Counted from the stretch's first letter, positions 1 to 9,482 are shown. The stretch: DNA of 64,000 nt from Lihuaxuella thermophila (GCF_900110165.1 NZ_FOCQ01000001.1:300624-364623); one strand, 5' to 3'. The notes: a model not told the origin generated them from the sequence alone. Made by a program: numbers and translations.

Positions 1-167
1 CCCGTATCACGTAACCGAATCCATTTGCTTTTGTCGCCCGGGACAACATCATACACATAACGGCGCATGAAAAATTGACCGATCTGTTTACCGCCAAGAC
101 CCATGATTTTCTGTGAAATGATGTTGGGGTTGATGTCAAGAACTTTTGCCTCATATTCAATCGTCAT
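1..167 (-). CDS. CYTH-domain protein, N-terminal part (cut by window edge)
   Basis: The reverse strand from 167 encodes a protein that opens with MTIEYEAKV, which contains the ExExK signature of the CYTH superfamily (class IV adenylate cyclase / triphosphate tunnel metalloenzymes). A downstream arginine-rich stretch ending WIRLRD fits the same fold. Only about 55 residues are inside the window. The ATG lies within the last codons of the radical SAM gene (11-base overlap in another frame), so the two are probably translationally coupled. The substrate is unknown; family members cleave triphosphates or make cAMP. Confidence 0.72.
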   Translation of the reverse strand, partial: MTIEYEAKVLDINPNIISQKIMGLGGKQIGQFFMRRYVYDVVPGDKSKWIRLRDT

Positions 168-1239
168 ATTCATTCCCTCCTGGGTTTTTAGTAAGCTGAT
201 CATATTCCATTTGACAAAAATCAACTATTTCATCTCGGTAATGACTGATGACGAAATTTTCTACAGGCATGCAGAGATCCATGCGTCGTATACAGATTCC
301 GATCAGGTAACCTCCATTCCGATTCCGGTATAGTCTGACTCCATAATACCCTTCCTGACAATCAGTGTCATTATTGAAACGACAATTGGCGCAAGTTTTG
401 GGAAGACGTACTGGGCGGATTTGTTTGAAATAGATGATACGTCCTGAAGGTAATTGATATGCGGTGCGACACCCTGATACTCCTGCTGTGACGTAACGGG
501 CAATAGGAATTGCTTTTAGGTCATCAAGTATGCGGTAAATAGCGTCGATAGAGGATTGACCTTTTTCAAGGGAGTTAAGAAGCCTAACGGATAATTTAGA
601 AGAGTATTCTTCTAGAAGTCGTCTCACCCTCGGAGCGTGGCTATAGTCAGGAACTACAATATTTGCGTTCACTTTGATTCCGTTGCTTATTGCTACACGT
701 ATAGACTGCCGCAAAGCATTGATTTTACGTTCAGCTAATTGTTGATTCCTGAACTTTTCATGCTGAACCTGAGCTAACTCTTCTGCCGTTGTGCCGAAAA
801 TGCTGAAATTCACACGATCAAGTCCTGCTTTAACGCAATTTGAGAGAACACGTTCTCCATTTTCTCCATTCGAAGTCATACAAACCTTGAATCCGTATGC
901 TCTTGCCGTTTGAATAATCTCTGTGAGTTGGGGGTGCAGAGTCGGCTCCCCACCTGTCAGGTGTAATTCGTTTAATCCTAACGAATCACGTAAAAGATTT
1001 AGTGAATGAGTAAATTCTTCATCAGGAATGACCATACCTGGTAAGAATCTTACCCCATTAGTAGCAGTATAAATGGACACTCGCCCAGATTTTCCTTCTG
1101 CGGTCCACTCACCCGCCTTGCGATCAAGATTGTCAACAACTACGGGAGTACCTTCATTATGACAAAACGTACACGTCATGCCACATAAATCAATGATTTT
1201 AACGCGCAGGGAATTATTCTTTTCAACATACACTTTCAT
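157..1239 (-). CDS. radical SAM protein, MoaA-like
   Basis: A 360-residue protein with the radical SAM cluster motif CGMTCTFC (Cys19, Cys23, Cys26) and a SAM-binding TGGEPTLHP about 75 residues later. The C-terminal half holds further cysteines (CRTAY, CANCRF, DTDC), suggesting an auxiliary iron-sulfur cluster as in MoaA or SPASM proteins. The gap between the first cluster and GGEP is longer than usual, with a Trp/Gly-rich insert. It overlaps the downstream CYTH gene by 11 bases and lies about 0.7 kb from a divergently transcribed TPR regulator. No molybdopterin genes are near, so a cofactor role is not supported; a small-molecule or peptide substrate is possible. Confidence 0.8.
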   Translation of the reverse strand: MKVYVEKNNSLRVKIIDLCGMTCTFCHNEGTPVVVDNLDRKAGEWTAEGKSGRVSIYTATNGVRFLPGMVIPDEEFTHSLNLLRDSLGLNELHLTGGEPTLHPQLTEIIQTARAYGFKVCMTSNGENGERVLSNCVKAGLDRVNFSIFGTTAEELAQVQHEKFRNQQLAERKINALRQSIRVAISNGIKVNANIVVPDYSHAPRVRRLLEEYSSKLSVRLLNSLEKGQSSIDAIYRILDDLKAIPIARYVTAGVSGCRTAYQLPSGRIIYFKQIRPVRLPKTCANCRFNNDTDCQEGYYGVRLYRNRNGGYLIGICIRRMDLCMPVENFVISHYRDEIVDFCQMEYDQLTKNPGGNEYDD

Positions 1240-1361
1240 TTAAATCAACCGCTTTCATAAATTTGTATATTTATTCGTAATTTTCAAAATAGGTTAAGCG
1301 GAACTATTCTCAACTTCAAATTTGATTAATGAGTAAAGATATTGTCTTGTTCAATCATTAT

Positions 1362-1631
1362 TTAATAAAGCTCCCTTTCATTGTTTAAGGCTACTTGCTG
1401 TCTATGCTTGCTGGAAGCATAGGGTAATGAAGGCAGTGCATGTTTCCACTGAGCATAGATTTGTTCCAGCATATAGATTGTACGATCTATTTCATCTTCG
1501 ATCAGAAGGCGGGTGAATGTTTTTTGTTCCTCAGCCTGTTTTCGTAATGTATTTACATGATGGTCTAGTAATCGACAAATGATTCGTTTGGCCTCATGGT
1601 CGAGTTTTAAAACAACTTTTCTTTTCTCCAT
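1362..1631 (-). CDS. small charged hypothetical protein
   Basis: An 89-residue, Lys/Arg/Glu-rich, probably all-helical protein starting MEKRKVVLKL. A Shine-Dalgarno run (AAAAGGAGCG on the coding strand) sits just before the ATG. It lies upstream of the radical SAM gene on the same strand with a 120-base gap, so it may be co-transcribed with it. I recognise no family. Confidence 0.5.
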   Translation of the reverse strand: MEKRKVVLKLDHEAKRIICRLLDHHVNTLRKQAEEQKTFTRLLIEDEIDRTIYMLEQIYAQWKHALPSLPYASSKHRQQVALNNERELY

Positions 1632-1902
1632 AGACTTTCGCTCCTTTTAAAAAATTAATTCTGATCTGGATTAGCTTTGAGGGAATTATATGTTAATTCA
1701 AAAATGAAAATCAATAATTTATCTGTTTAAGTTTAATTTTAAACAGACAAACATTAATCTTTTTATTCAATGTCTTTTCGCTCCTTTTTACCTTCTCATT
1801 TCTATAATGTCTATGTTCAAACATAGACTGCACAGACTAGTTTTATTTTTTAGAATAATCTTGTAGTATAAAGTTGCGGATTCTGTTAAAGGTGGGATTA
1901 AA

Positions 1903-3240
1903 TTGAAAATAAACTTAAAGGATGACATCATTAGATATGTATTAAGAAGGAGAAGAAAAAAAGAGTTAAATAAAAGCACAAGAGACATAGAGGATTTTGA
2001 TATCTCAAAAGGATCTGTCAGCAATATCGAGAAAAAAGGAAATGTAAAACCGGATACCCTTGAAATCTATTTAAAAAAAATCGGTCTTACTGAGGATGAA
2101 GTTATAAAAAGAGCTAAGGCACTTGAGGAAGAAATGAAAGAAGTTTACTATCAACTAGAAACGATTGAAACGATTATAGAGGATGGAGATTTGAAAGCTG
2201 CAAAAGAACAGTTAGAAAGGTTTCAGTTTGAGGAATTTTATCCCTTGACACCGAACTATTTTTTTCTACAAGGGCTCATTTGTTCTGAAGAAAAAGACAT
2301 CGAAAAGGCACAGAATAAATTTAAGCAGGCAATCAAAGTATGTAAAGATTACGCGCTCAAACCCAGAGATAATATTATCGCTGCTTGTTATGCAGAGTTA
2401 GCTGCTTGCAGTCATTTACAACATGATTTGCAGAAGGCTATCAAATATGCCGACCAAGGCTTAGAGGCTTATGATGAAACAAAGAACAAGAAGGGAATTA
2501 AGTACAAAATATTGGGCAATAAAACTATGTATTTATTGAAATCTTCTAATACTGATCAAGCTTCCCGATTGCTTGATAAAGTTTGGCCTGAAGTAGAAAA
2601 ATTGGATCATGGTTATGAAGACTATCCTGTCTTGAATCTATATAAATTCAGGTCCACGATTTTGCGTGACCAAGGACATTATGGGGAAGCACTCCAATGT
2701 TGCAATAAGGGGCAGAAATTAGCTAGGCGCTATCGCAGTAGTAGCAAAAGCCACTATCTCGATTTCATAATTCTCTCGGGTAGTATTTTCTTATTGCAAA
2801 AAGAATTTACAAAGGCGTTTGAGCGATTCCAGTTGGCTCTTGACTCGGATCGGGATTTTAAGTCTCCTCGCAGACATATGGATGTTCACACTTACTTTGG
2901 GATTCTGTTTACTGCAAAGAAAGAATGGCCAAAAGCCACTATGCACGTTGAAGAAGCTTTAAAGATTGGTAAGGAAAGGCCTGATGCATTCCGACTTGCA
3001 AAAGCGCTTATTGTCAGAGGTAACATATGTTATTCACAAAAACAGTTCTCCGAAGCAATTCCTTATTATCAAGAAGCTGCAAGTCTTGCCGAAAGACACG
3101 GGTACAAGCAAAGGCAGTACACAGCTTTATTGAAATTAGCCGACTGTTTTGATAACCTAGACGAGAAGGAAAAACTGCGTGATTGTACTGAAACCATGTA
3201 CCGTCTTCAAAAATGGACTCAAGATAAAAAGCGAGGCTGA
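1903..3240 (+). CDS. XRE-type HTH / TPR transcriptional regulator (RRNPP-like)
   Basis: A 445-residue protein with an N-terminal helix-turn-helix of the XRE class (about residues 5-60, including ISKGSVSNIEKKG) followed by some ten TPR-like helical hairpins to the C-terminus, for example FQFEEFYPLTPNYFFLQGL and AIPYYQEAASLAERHGY. This is the architecture of peptide-responsive regulators such as NprR, PlcR and AimR. The start is TTG at 1903, placed by the Shine-Dalgarno AAAGGTGGG at 1888-1896. A 21-codon acidic peptide gene follows 5 bases after the stop, as expected of a cognate signal. It is divergent from the 89-residue gene and the radical SAM/CYTH pair, which are plausible targets. Confidence 0.82.
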   Translation: MKINLKDDIIRYVLRRRRKKELNKSTRDIEDFDISKGSVSNIEKKGNVKPDTLEIYLKKIGLTEDEVIKRAKALEEEMKEVYYQLETIETIIEDGDLKAAKEQLERFQFEEFYPLTPNYFFLQGLICSEEKDIEKAQNKFKQAIKVCKDYALKPRDNIIAACYAELAACSHLQHDLQKAIKYADQGLEAYDETKNKKGIKYKILGNKTMYLLKSSNTDQASRLLDKVWPEVEKLDHGYEDYPVLNLYKFRSTILRDQGHYGEALQCCNKGQKLARRYRSSSKSHYLDFIILSGSIFLLQKEFTKAFERFQLALDSDRDFKSPRRHMDVHTYFGILFTAKKEWPKATMHVEEALKIGKERPDAFRLAKALIVRGNICYSQKQFSEAIPYYQEAASLAERHGYKQRQYTALLKLADCFDNLDEKEKLRDCTETMYRLQKWTQDKKRG

Positions 3241-3245
3241 AGTTT

Positions 3246-3311
3246 ATGAAATGGACTAGTTCATTTTTTTTTGCATCGTACATAATGGGTGACGACGATG
3301 ATGATGAATAA
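3246..3311 (+). CDS. candidate signalling peptide with acidic tail
   Basis: A 21-codon open frame starts 5 bases after the TPR regulator stop, with a GAGG motif about 10 bases upstream inside the end of that gene. The product starts MKWTSSFFFASY, a short hydrophobic stretch after one lysine, and ends in MGDDDDDE. A secretable front and a charged tail directly behind an XRE/TPR gene is the layout of Phr/PapR/NprX-type pheromone precursors. A terminator follows. Without comparative data it remains a candidate. Confidence 0.5.
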   Translation: MKWTSSFFFASYIMGDDDDDE

Positions 3312-3357
3312 GAATGAGCAGCTTTTCAATGAGATGAAATAGCAGGCTTTGTGTTAC

Positions 3358-3384
3358 AGAGGGAATTGTTTCCCTCTTTTTTCA
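3358..3384 (+). terminator. terminator after regulator/peptide pair
   Basis: An 8-base stem AGAGGGAA / TTCCCTCT with a short loop is followed by a run of T. It closes the regulator plus peptide transcription unit. Confidence 0.75.
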
Positions 3385-3591
3385 TCTGTGCTGCAAGGAT
3401 TTCATCTTTTGCTTTCTAACTCCACCCGCTTCTCTTCATCAACTCACATCCATCCGTGGAAATGGAAATCATTGAATCCCCTTCTTCTTTTCCTGAACAT
3501 CTTTTCTTCCATCTTAATCACAACTTTATATGAAATTAACATTTTTCCTGTACTTTAAAAGGTGATGTTGGGCAAAACAGGAGGGGACAAC

Positions 3592-5190
3592 ATGTCTGAT
3601 AACCATGTTTCACGCAGGGATTTTATCAAATTCATCGGTATCGGAACGGCGGCGCTGGTCGGGTCGGCCACAGGCGCTGTCAAGGTGGCGGAAGCCGCGG
3701 AAAAAGCGGGAGAAAAAGCGAAAACGGATTTTTATCATAAATTCAGCGGGAAACCGCCTTTTCGGCCCATTCAACACTCGGACCGCGATGAGTTGGTCCT
3801 GCCTTCCGGTTTTAAGCAGGATGTGGTGGTTGCCTGGGGAGATGACATTGGAAATGGAGAAAAATTTGGTTACAATTGTGATTTGACTCTGTACTTTCCG
3901 ATTGAAAAGTCATCCGAGCACGGCTTATTGTGGGTAAACCATGAATATGTGGGAAGCGGTGCCCTCTTTATGTACGATGCGTCTACTCCTGAAGCCAGAA
4001 AATATGAAATTGAGCAATATAATGTGGGCGGTAGCGTGATCGAGGTCAAACGGGTCAACGGCAAATGGACGCTGGAGAAAAACAGCAAGTTTGCCCGGCG
4101 AATCACTGCCAATACGATGATTGACTTAACCGGACCGGCCAAAGGGGATGACGCTGTAGCCGGGGCGGTGGAAGTGAAGGGTACATTTGCCAATTGCAGC
4201 GGCGGGAAAACGTTATGGAACACGGCTCTGTCCTGTGAAGAAAATTTTGAGAGTGATGCTGCCCGCTGGGGGCGCAATGGGACCCACTATGGCTGGGTGG
4301 TGGAAATCGATCCTTTTGACCCTGCGTCGAAGCCGAAGAAGCATACCGCTTTGGGCCGTTTTGCTCATGAAAATACTGCCATGACCCTTTCCAGGGACGG
4401 ACGCCTGGTCGTCTACATGGGTGACGATGCCAATGACCAATTCTTCTACAAGTTTGTAAGTGAAGGGAAATACAACCCGGCAGCCGGAAAAGCCAACTCC
4501 AAACTTCTTGAAAAAGGGATTCTCTATGCGGCTGAATTGGGAGAAGGAAAGTGGCTGCCGCTGGATCTCGAGCTCTCACCGAAATTGAAAGAGAAATTCA
4601 ACACCCAGGGCGAAGTCCTTGTTCATGCGCGCGATGCGGCCAAGCTGCTCGGCGCTACCCCTCTTGACCGTCCGGAAGACGTGGAAGTTCATCCCTTCGA
4701 TCAGACCGTCTATTTGGCAACCACCAACAATACGAAACACGGCAACTTCCACGGCCAGATTCTCCGCTTTAAAGAAGACGGAAATGATGCGGCGTCGCTG
4801 ACATTTGAATTTGAGGTGTTTGCCGTCGGCGGTCCGCAGAGCGGCTTCTCCTGTCCGGATAACCTGGAATTTGATAAAAACGGAAACCTGTGGGTCTGCA
4901 CGGATATTTCTTCCAGCAAACTGAATCAAAACAATGTCTACGAGTCCTTTAAAAATAACGGTGTCTTCTTTATTTCCACCCATGGACGGAATGTGGGGGA
5001 AGCATACCAGTTCGCCTCCGGCCCGCGGGAGTGCGAGATCACAGGTCCGGACTTCACTCCTGACGGAAAGACGCTGTTTATCGCCGTGCAACATCCGGGC
5101 GAAGAGACGACCGATCCGGCCAATCCGACCAGCCGCTGGCCATACGGTGACATCCCGCGTCCGGCTGTTGTGGCCATTCAAGGATTTTGA
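3592..5190 (+). CDS. PhoX-family (DUF839) exported phosphatase
   Basis: A 532-residue protein with an N-terminal twin-arginine signal (VSRRDFIKFIG, residues 6-16) followed by a hydrophobic alanine/glycine stretch, so it is probably exported folded by the Tat system. The body matches the PhoX/DUF839 beta-propeller family: LWVNHEYVG, LSCEENFES, GRFAHENTA and RPEDVEVHP supply acidic residues likely to bind calcium and iron. PhoX enzymes are extracellular alkaline phosphatases for phosphomonoesters. The start at 3592 is chosen from the GAGGGG ribosome site at 3581-3586; an upstream in-frame ATG lacks one. Single-gene unit ended by the hairpin at 5207-5237. Confidence 0.85.
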   Translation: MSDNHVSRRDFIKFIGIGTAALVGSATGAVKVAEAAEKAGEKAKTDFYHKFSGKPPFRPIQHSDRDELVLPSGFKQDVVVAWGDDIGNGEKFGYNCDLTLYFPIEKSSEHGLLWVNHEYVGSGALFMYDASTPEARKYEIEQYNVGGSVIEVKRVNGKWTLEKNSKFARRITANTMIDLTGPAKGDDAVAGAVEVKGTFANCSGGKTLWNTALSCEENFESDAARWGRNGTHYGWVVEIDPFDPASKPKKHTALGRFAHENTAMTLSRDGRLVVYMGDDANDQFFYKFVSEGKYNPAAGKANSKLLEKGILYAAELGEGKWLPLDLELSPKLKEKFNTQGEVLVHARDAAKLLGATPLDRPEDVEVHPFDQTVYLATTNNTKHGNFHGQILRFKEDGNDAASLTFEFEVFAVGGPQSGFSCPDNLEFDKNGNLWVCTDISSSKLNQNNVYESFKNNGVFFISTHGRNVGEAYQFASGPRECEITGPDFTPDGKTLFIAVQHPGEETTDPANPTSRWPYGDIPRPAVVAIQGF

Positions 5191-5206
5191 TGACGGATCC
5201 ATACAG

Positions 5207-5237
5207 AGACAACCTCTGAACAGGGGTTGTCTTTTTT
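5207..5237 (+). terminator. terminator after phoX-like gene
   Basis: GACAACC and GGTTGTC form a stem with inner CTG/CAG pairs, followed by six T. Confidence 0.85.
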
Positions 5238-5440
5238 GTGAAACGGACCGCCCGATGGAGCGGATTTGTGTTCCGATCGGCGCGTAAACAAAACACACTT
5301 TCCGGCACAGGTGTTCATTCAAAGGTTGTGAAAACGGTCATGTCCGTTTTTTATTGAACAATGGTTGTCACCTGTCTGATCGGAAGTATACCTCGCTTTT
5401 TTCATGTCGAAGCTGGAAATACGGAGAGCGGGGTGTACGA

Positions 5441-7252
5441 ATGAGAAAAAATTGGCGCAGCTGGATGATCACTTTAGGGTTTATCGGGTTATTTGCCGCC
5501 ATTCTTGTCCGGTTGTTCATGATACAAGTGGTTTCGACCCGGTCCTTTTCGGATGAACAGATCGACTTGATTGCACTTGCGGAGTTTTATCAGAATCGGG
5601 AAGTCATGATCGACAGCGGCCGCGGTGAAATTTTGGACCGCAAGGAGCGCTCCCTGGTTGGCGAGAAAAACTGGCATCTCCTTTCCTTCCCTCAATCCGG
5701 ACAACAGGTCAAACTCCGGCGGGCCAAATTTGAGCAACTGGCTGGAATCATCGGATATTCGACAGAAGCACTCACCCGTCAACTGACGGAATTAAATACT
5801 CCGGCGATTTTACCCTCTGCGGACGGAGATGCGCTTATTTTGTCCCCGGCGGAAAAAGAGCGCATTGAAAAGTTGAACATTCCGGGTCTCTTTGTCGTGG
5901 AATCGGATAACCGGGTCGCACTGGGGCAAATCGGGCAGCAGGTCATTGGCCGGGTGATGAAAAGTCCGATCCGCGCCAAAGACAATCACGCGGATGAACA
6001 GGAAAATGGGCGTCCAACCGCTCATACGCATATCGGGATATCGGGGTTGGAAGCCGCATTTGAACCGTTTTTGCACGGGGAAGAAGAAAATGTTTTAATC
6101 TATACCCGCGACCGGAGCGGGAAACCCTTAAGCGGGGTGCAGGTAACAATAAAACAAAATGAGCGTGTTGGGGAATCCCCGCGACACGTGATCAAAACGA
6201 CTTTAGATAAAGAGATTCAGCGCAGAGTGGAACGGATTCTGGCTCAAGAACAGGTGAAGGAAGGGGCGGTTGTGGTTCAGGAGATTGCCAGTGGGGATAT
6301 CCTGGCGATGGGGAGCCGACCGACGGGCTTGACCCCGGTGGATGGATTAAACCCGTGGGATAACCGGGCAGTGATGGAAGCGACACCCGGTTCCATCTTT
6401 AAGACAGTTGTGGCGATTGCAGCATTGGACCAGGGGATTGTTCAGCCGGATTCATTATTTGTCTGTAAAGGGACGCTGGGGCGTTACGGGTTGACAGACC
6501 CTGTAAGCAAGGGGCACGGCAAGCAAACATTCCGGGAGGCTTATGCGGATTCATGTAATGTCACTCTCGGGCAGGTAGCGGAAAAGTTGGGTGGACAAAC
6601 ACTGGAGGACTATGCGAGAAGATTGGGTTTGGCCCGGAAGATCATCTGGTCCGGACGGGTGTTCAATGAGAAGAACTTTTCGCAAATTCCCCATGAACAA
6701 ACGGGATTGATCTTTGCTGCGGGAACCCCGAAAAAAGATCGGGGAGCCGTTGTGCAGACAGGGATCGGACAGAGGGATGTGAAAATAACGCCCGTTCAGG
6801 CGGCAAACCTGGTCACCACTCTTTTTCATCACGGGCAGCCGGTTTTTCCGCGCATTGTCTCGGAAATCAGGGATGTAACCGGACGAACCGTTTTCCGTTT
6901 CCCCCAAAAGCAGTTGCGGACTGGTAAACCCATTAAAGAAAGCACACTTCAGGCCGTGCGTGAGATGATGCGGGAGGTCGTCACAGAAGGAACAGCCACT
7001 TCAGTTTCCAAAGCGAAATGGCCGCTGGCGGGAAAAACGGGAACAGCCCAGGTCGGTTTGGACAACAATTTGTATCATAAATGGATGATCGGTTTTGGGC
7101 CCGCAGATCATCCGCGTTATTCCGTAGCCGTTCTACTGCGTTCAGTTCCTGATCCCGATGATCCCCGGGCAAAACGGATTTTTCAGCGGGTGATGGATGA
7201 GCTGGCTCATTTGGAAACAGAAGAAAAAAATGAGAAAAAAACGAAACAATAG
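5441..7252 (+). CDS. class B penicillin-binding protein (PbpI/YrrR-like)
   Basis: A 603-residue peptidoglycan transpeptidase. A membrane anchor spans about residues 8-28, a dimerisation/pedestal region follows, then the transpeptidase domain with SIFK (Ser318), SCN (371-373) and KTGT (532-535). The sequence is closest in feel to PBP4b-type proteins of spore formers, which may act in engulfment or septal synthesis, but the paralogue cannot be fixed from motifs alone. The ATG at 5441 is used because the membrane anchor starts directly after it; an earlier in-frame start has no anchor or ribosome site. No adjacent cell-division genes. Confidence 0.85.
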   Translation: MRKNWRSWMITLGFIGLFAAILVRLFMIQVVSTRSFSDEQIDLIALAEFYQNREVMIDSGRGEILDRKERSLVGEKNWHLLSFPQSGQQVKLRRAKFEQLAGIIGYSTEALTRQLTELNTPAILPSADGDALILSPAEKERIEKLNIPGLFVVESDNRVALGQIGQQVIGRVMKSPIRAKDNHADEQENGRPTAHTHIGISGLEAAFEPFLHGEEENVLIYTRDRSGKPLSGVQVTIKQNERVGESPRHVIKTTLDKEIQRRVERILAQEQVKEGAVVVQEIASGDILAMGSRPTGLTPVDGLNPWDNRAVMEATPGSIFKTVVAIAALDQGIVQPDSLFVCKGTLGRYGLTDPVSKGHGKQTFREAYADSCNVTLGQVAEKLGGQTLEDYARRLGLARKIIWSGRVFNEKNFSQIPHEQTGLIFAAGTPKKDRGAVVQTGIGQRDVKITPVQAANLVTTLFHHGQPVFPRIVSEIRDVTGRTVFRFPQKQLRTGKPIKESTLQAVREMMREVVTEGTATSVSKAKWPLAGKTGTAQVGLDNNLYHKWMIGFGPADHPRYSVAVLLRSVPDPDDPRAKRIFQRVMDELAHLETEEKNEKKTKQ

Positions 7253-7290
7253 CACAGACTGACAGCTTCTTCAGTTTAAATCTTGTTGTT

Positions 7291-7319
7291 TTGCAAGGGT
7301 TGTATGATTATGATATAGA
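7291..7319 (+). promoter_or_regulatory. candidate sigma-A promoter
   Basis: TTGCAA and TATAGA are separated by 17 bases, about 37 bases upstream of the 7356 gene, which has its own AAAGGAG ribosome site. Confidence 0.45.
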
Positions 7320-7355
7320 TAGGTAGAGGAATAGTTAAAGGAGTAGAAAAAAAGA

Positions 7356-7661
7356 ATGAAAATCACCGTGAATTTGACCAAGGCAGAACTGGATCTAATT
7401 GAAGAGGCTCTATTGCAATACCAAAATTTGCTCTTAAAATCTGAGAGCCAAGATGAAATGGTCAGCTACGAACTTGGCTTGTTGCGTCGAGTGCTTGAGG
7501 AGTTTGGTATGGAAGAATTGGAAGAAGATGAAAAACAAAGGAGCAATTTGCCGGCTCACCGCCCCAATCCATATCCTGCCCCGCAACAACAATATTCTGC
7601 TCCAAATCCATATCATGGTTCAAATTATCCTGCTCCCAATCAATATCCCTTTTCCCGTTAA
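7356..7661 (+). CDS. small protein with Pro/Tyr/Asn-rich tail
   Basis: A 101-residue protein. Residues 1-65 are predicted helical (MKITVNLTKAELDLIEEALL...), and the last 35 are a low-complexity tail built from NPYPAP / NPYHGSN / NQYP units. Good ribosome site AAAGGAG and a monocistronic unit. Such tails occur in small spore-coat or cell-surface associated proteins, but I do not recognise the family, so no function is assigned. Confidence 0.65.
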   Translation: MKITVNLTKAELDLIEEALLQYQNLLLKSESQDEMVSYELGLLRRVLEEFGMEELEEDEKQRSNLPAHRPNPYPAPQQQYSAPNPYHGSNYPAPNQYPFSR

Positions 7662-7687
7662 ATTCAGATATGTTCGGATATAGAAAA

Positions 7688-7722
7688 AGAGCCGCCAATT
7701 TTCGGAGCGGCTCTCTGTTTGT
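7688..7722. terminator. bidirectional terminator
   Basis: AGAGCCGC / GCGGCTCT hairpin between two convergent genes. It overlaps the last base of the uppP stop codon. Confidence 0.8.
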
Positions 7723-8588
7723 TACATCAGGATAAAAATACCGAATACGGCTGCCAGGATAAACCGGTAAATGGCAAAGGGCGTCAACTTGACAGTATCG
7801 ATCAGTTTCAGGAAAAATTTGATCGCCAACAGGGCAAAGATAAAAGCGGTGATAAACCCGGTGATGAATAACGGCAGGTCAGCGGCGGAGAGCACATTCC
7901 AGTTTTCAGCCAAGTCGACTGTCGCAGCTCCCAGCATGATGGGGATTGCCATAATAAAAGTAAAATCCGATGCCGTTTTATGGTTGCATCCCACCAGAAG
8001 ACCGCCGGAAATGGTGGATCCGGATCGGGAAAAGCCGGGCCATAGAGACAGACATTGAATCAACCCGATATAAAAAGCTTGCTTATATGTAAGGTCATCC
8101 AATGTATGGGCGGTCACCTGCACTTTGGCTTTATCGGCGACGATCATTAAGATTCCGCCTGCAATGAGGGCGAAAAGCACGGTGACGTTGCCAAATAGTT
8201 TTTCTTTAATGAAGTCGTGCAGTAAAACGCCCAAAATTCCGGATGGAATAATTCCGATGAAGACATGCAAAAGGTTAAACCGGCGATGGCGTCTCCGTCT
8301 GGATTGCCCCGGCTGGTATGCCGGTTCTTTTTCCTCGTGATCCAGCTTGTATAATCCGAACAAGCTCAACAGGCGCTTCCAGTAGACGATCACAGCGGCG
8401 AGAATGGAGCCGAGCTGGATGACGACGATTAAGGTGTTCACGGCAACATCATCTTCTTGAATCCCCAATAAAGATCTGGTCAAAATTTGATGCCCTGTCG
8501 AGGAAACCGGGGCAAACTCGGTTAAACCCTCCACAACCCCCAACACAAAGCCGACGACGATATCCCACCAGGTGTTCATGTACTTCAT
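7722..8588 (-). CDS. uppP: undecaprenyl-diphosphatase
   Basis: A 288-residue polytopic membrane protein with the BacA/UppP signatures: [17 protein letters not shown] near the N-terminus and [15 protein letters not shown] in the middle. It dephosphorylates undecaprenyl pyrophosphate at the outer face of the membrane to recycle the lipid carrier for peptidoglycan and other glycans. A charged cytoplasmic loop ([10 protein letters not shown]) follows the third helix. Single gene, convergent with the 7356 gene. The family assignment is firm. Confidence 0.93.
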   Translation of the reverse strand: MKYMNTWWDIVVGFVLGVVEGLTEFAPVSSTGHQILTRSLLGIQEDDVAVNTLIVVIQLGSILAAVIVYWKRLLSLFGLYKLDHEEKEPAYQPGQSRRRRHRRFNLLHVFIGIIPSGILGVLLHDFIKEKLFGNVTVLFALIAGGILMIVADKAKVQVTAHTLDDLTYKQAFYIGLIQCLSLWPGFSRSGSTISGGLLVGCNHKTASDFTFIMAIPIMLGAATVDLAENWNVLSAADLPLFITGFITAFIFALLAIKFFLKLIDTVKLTPFAIYRFILAAVFGIFILM

Positions 8589-8703
8589 TCACTCCATTCA
8601 TTCCAGATCGTTGATGACGTCCAGAGATTAGCGTGTGGTGGTTACGGACCACATTTTTTAATTGTATCACTTCCCGCGCAAAGGGGAAGTATTATTTTCT
8701 TGA

Positions 8704-8737
8704 CAAAAAAAAGCTCTTCAAGAAAATTTCTTGAAGA
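8704..8737 (-). terminator. terminator of sulfotransferase gene
   Basis: TCTTCAAGAAA / TTTCTTGAAGA inverted repeat with a T run on the reverse strand (A run at 8705-8712). Confidence 0.8.
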
Positions 8738-8747
8738 ACCTTCGGGA

Positions 8748-9482
8748 TTATTGGTGGATGCGCACAAACCGGTCCATTTGCCTTTTTTCGGCGGGAGACA
8801 GCTGTTTGATCGAACGGAGCAAACGCTTTTTACAAAATTCATACAGCCGGTAATCCAGCTCATTCTTCTCTTTCAGGTAGCGGATGACTTCTTCGGAAAC
8901 GGGCGCTTTTTTTGGTTTGTTTTTGGTTACGTTCTCTTTGGTATAGGGGATGTGTTTCCAGCCGAGGGTCCGGTTTAACATAAAGACGGATTCGGGATAC
9001 ATCTCCGTAATCCCCACGAACGCATAGTGTTTACGTACATTTTCCAGTGCTTTTGCCAGATCCGGATTTTTTTTCCCGGAGAGAAACCGGGTCTGGTGAT
9101 TAGAAAGGGGAATCTTAATTCTGCTGTTCTTGCTGTGGACGAATTCTTCAAGACTCATGCGGCTGACCATGTCATGCATTTTGTTGGACGGGCTGGAACG
9201 GATGAAGTAATACATAGAGATAATCCGGCTCACTGGATCGCGCAACATAGCAATATATTGAAAAGGCTTATGAAAATAGCGGTGAACCCCAAACGGGCAG
9301 TGCCCGTAAACGCAACGAAATGGCTCGCTTTCTTCAGGAGTCAACCTTCTTAAAGATCTGGCCGCCCGGTGGGGAGGATACCTGAAAATTTCCCGGGGAG
9401 CAAAATGTTGATCGATGATCCGGCGCATGGTGAGCCCGCCCGTCTTCGGGATATGAGTAAAGATGAGAAGGGGATCTGCCAT
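8748..9482 (-). CDS. sulfotransferase family protein
   Basis: A 244-residue cytoplasmic protein. The PAPS-binding loop is seen near the N-terminus as FTHIPKTGGLTM, and the 3'-phosphate binding element as LRDPVSRIISMYYF about residue 80. These are the two hallmarks of the sulfotransfer_2-type family that sulfates carbohydrates or proteins. The C-terminus is basic. A stand-alone gene with its own terminator. The acceptor cannot be deduced, and no PAPS synthesis genes are adjacent. Confidence 0.8.
   Translation of the reverse strand: MADPLLIFTHIPKTGGLTMRRIIDQHFAPREIFRYPPHRAARSLRRLTPEESEPFRCVYGHCPFGVHRYFHKPFQYIAMLRDPVSRIISMYYFIRSSPSNKMHDMVSRMSLEEFVHSKNSRIKIPLSNHQTRFLSGKKNPDLAKALENVRKHYAFVGITEMYPESVFMLNRTLGWKHIPYTKENVTKNKPKKAPVSEEVIRYLKEKNELDYRLYEFCKKRLLRSIKQLSPAEKRQMDRFVRIHQ

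Noticed and set aside
3349..3558. 69-codon frame between the TPR regulator terminator and phoX
   Set aside because: It spans the terminator hairpin and has no ribosome site or protein-like composition.
3520..3570. Possible Pho box before phoX (TTAACA-like repeats)
   Set aside because: Only one poor repeat is present; not enough to support PhoP control.
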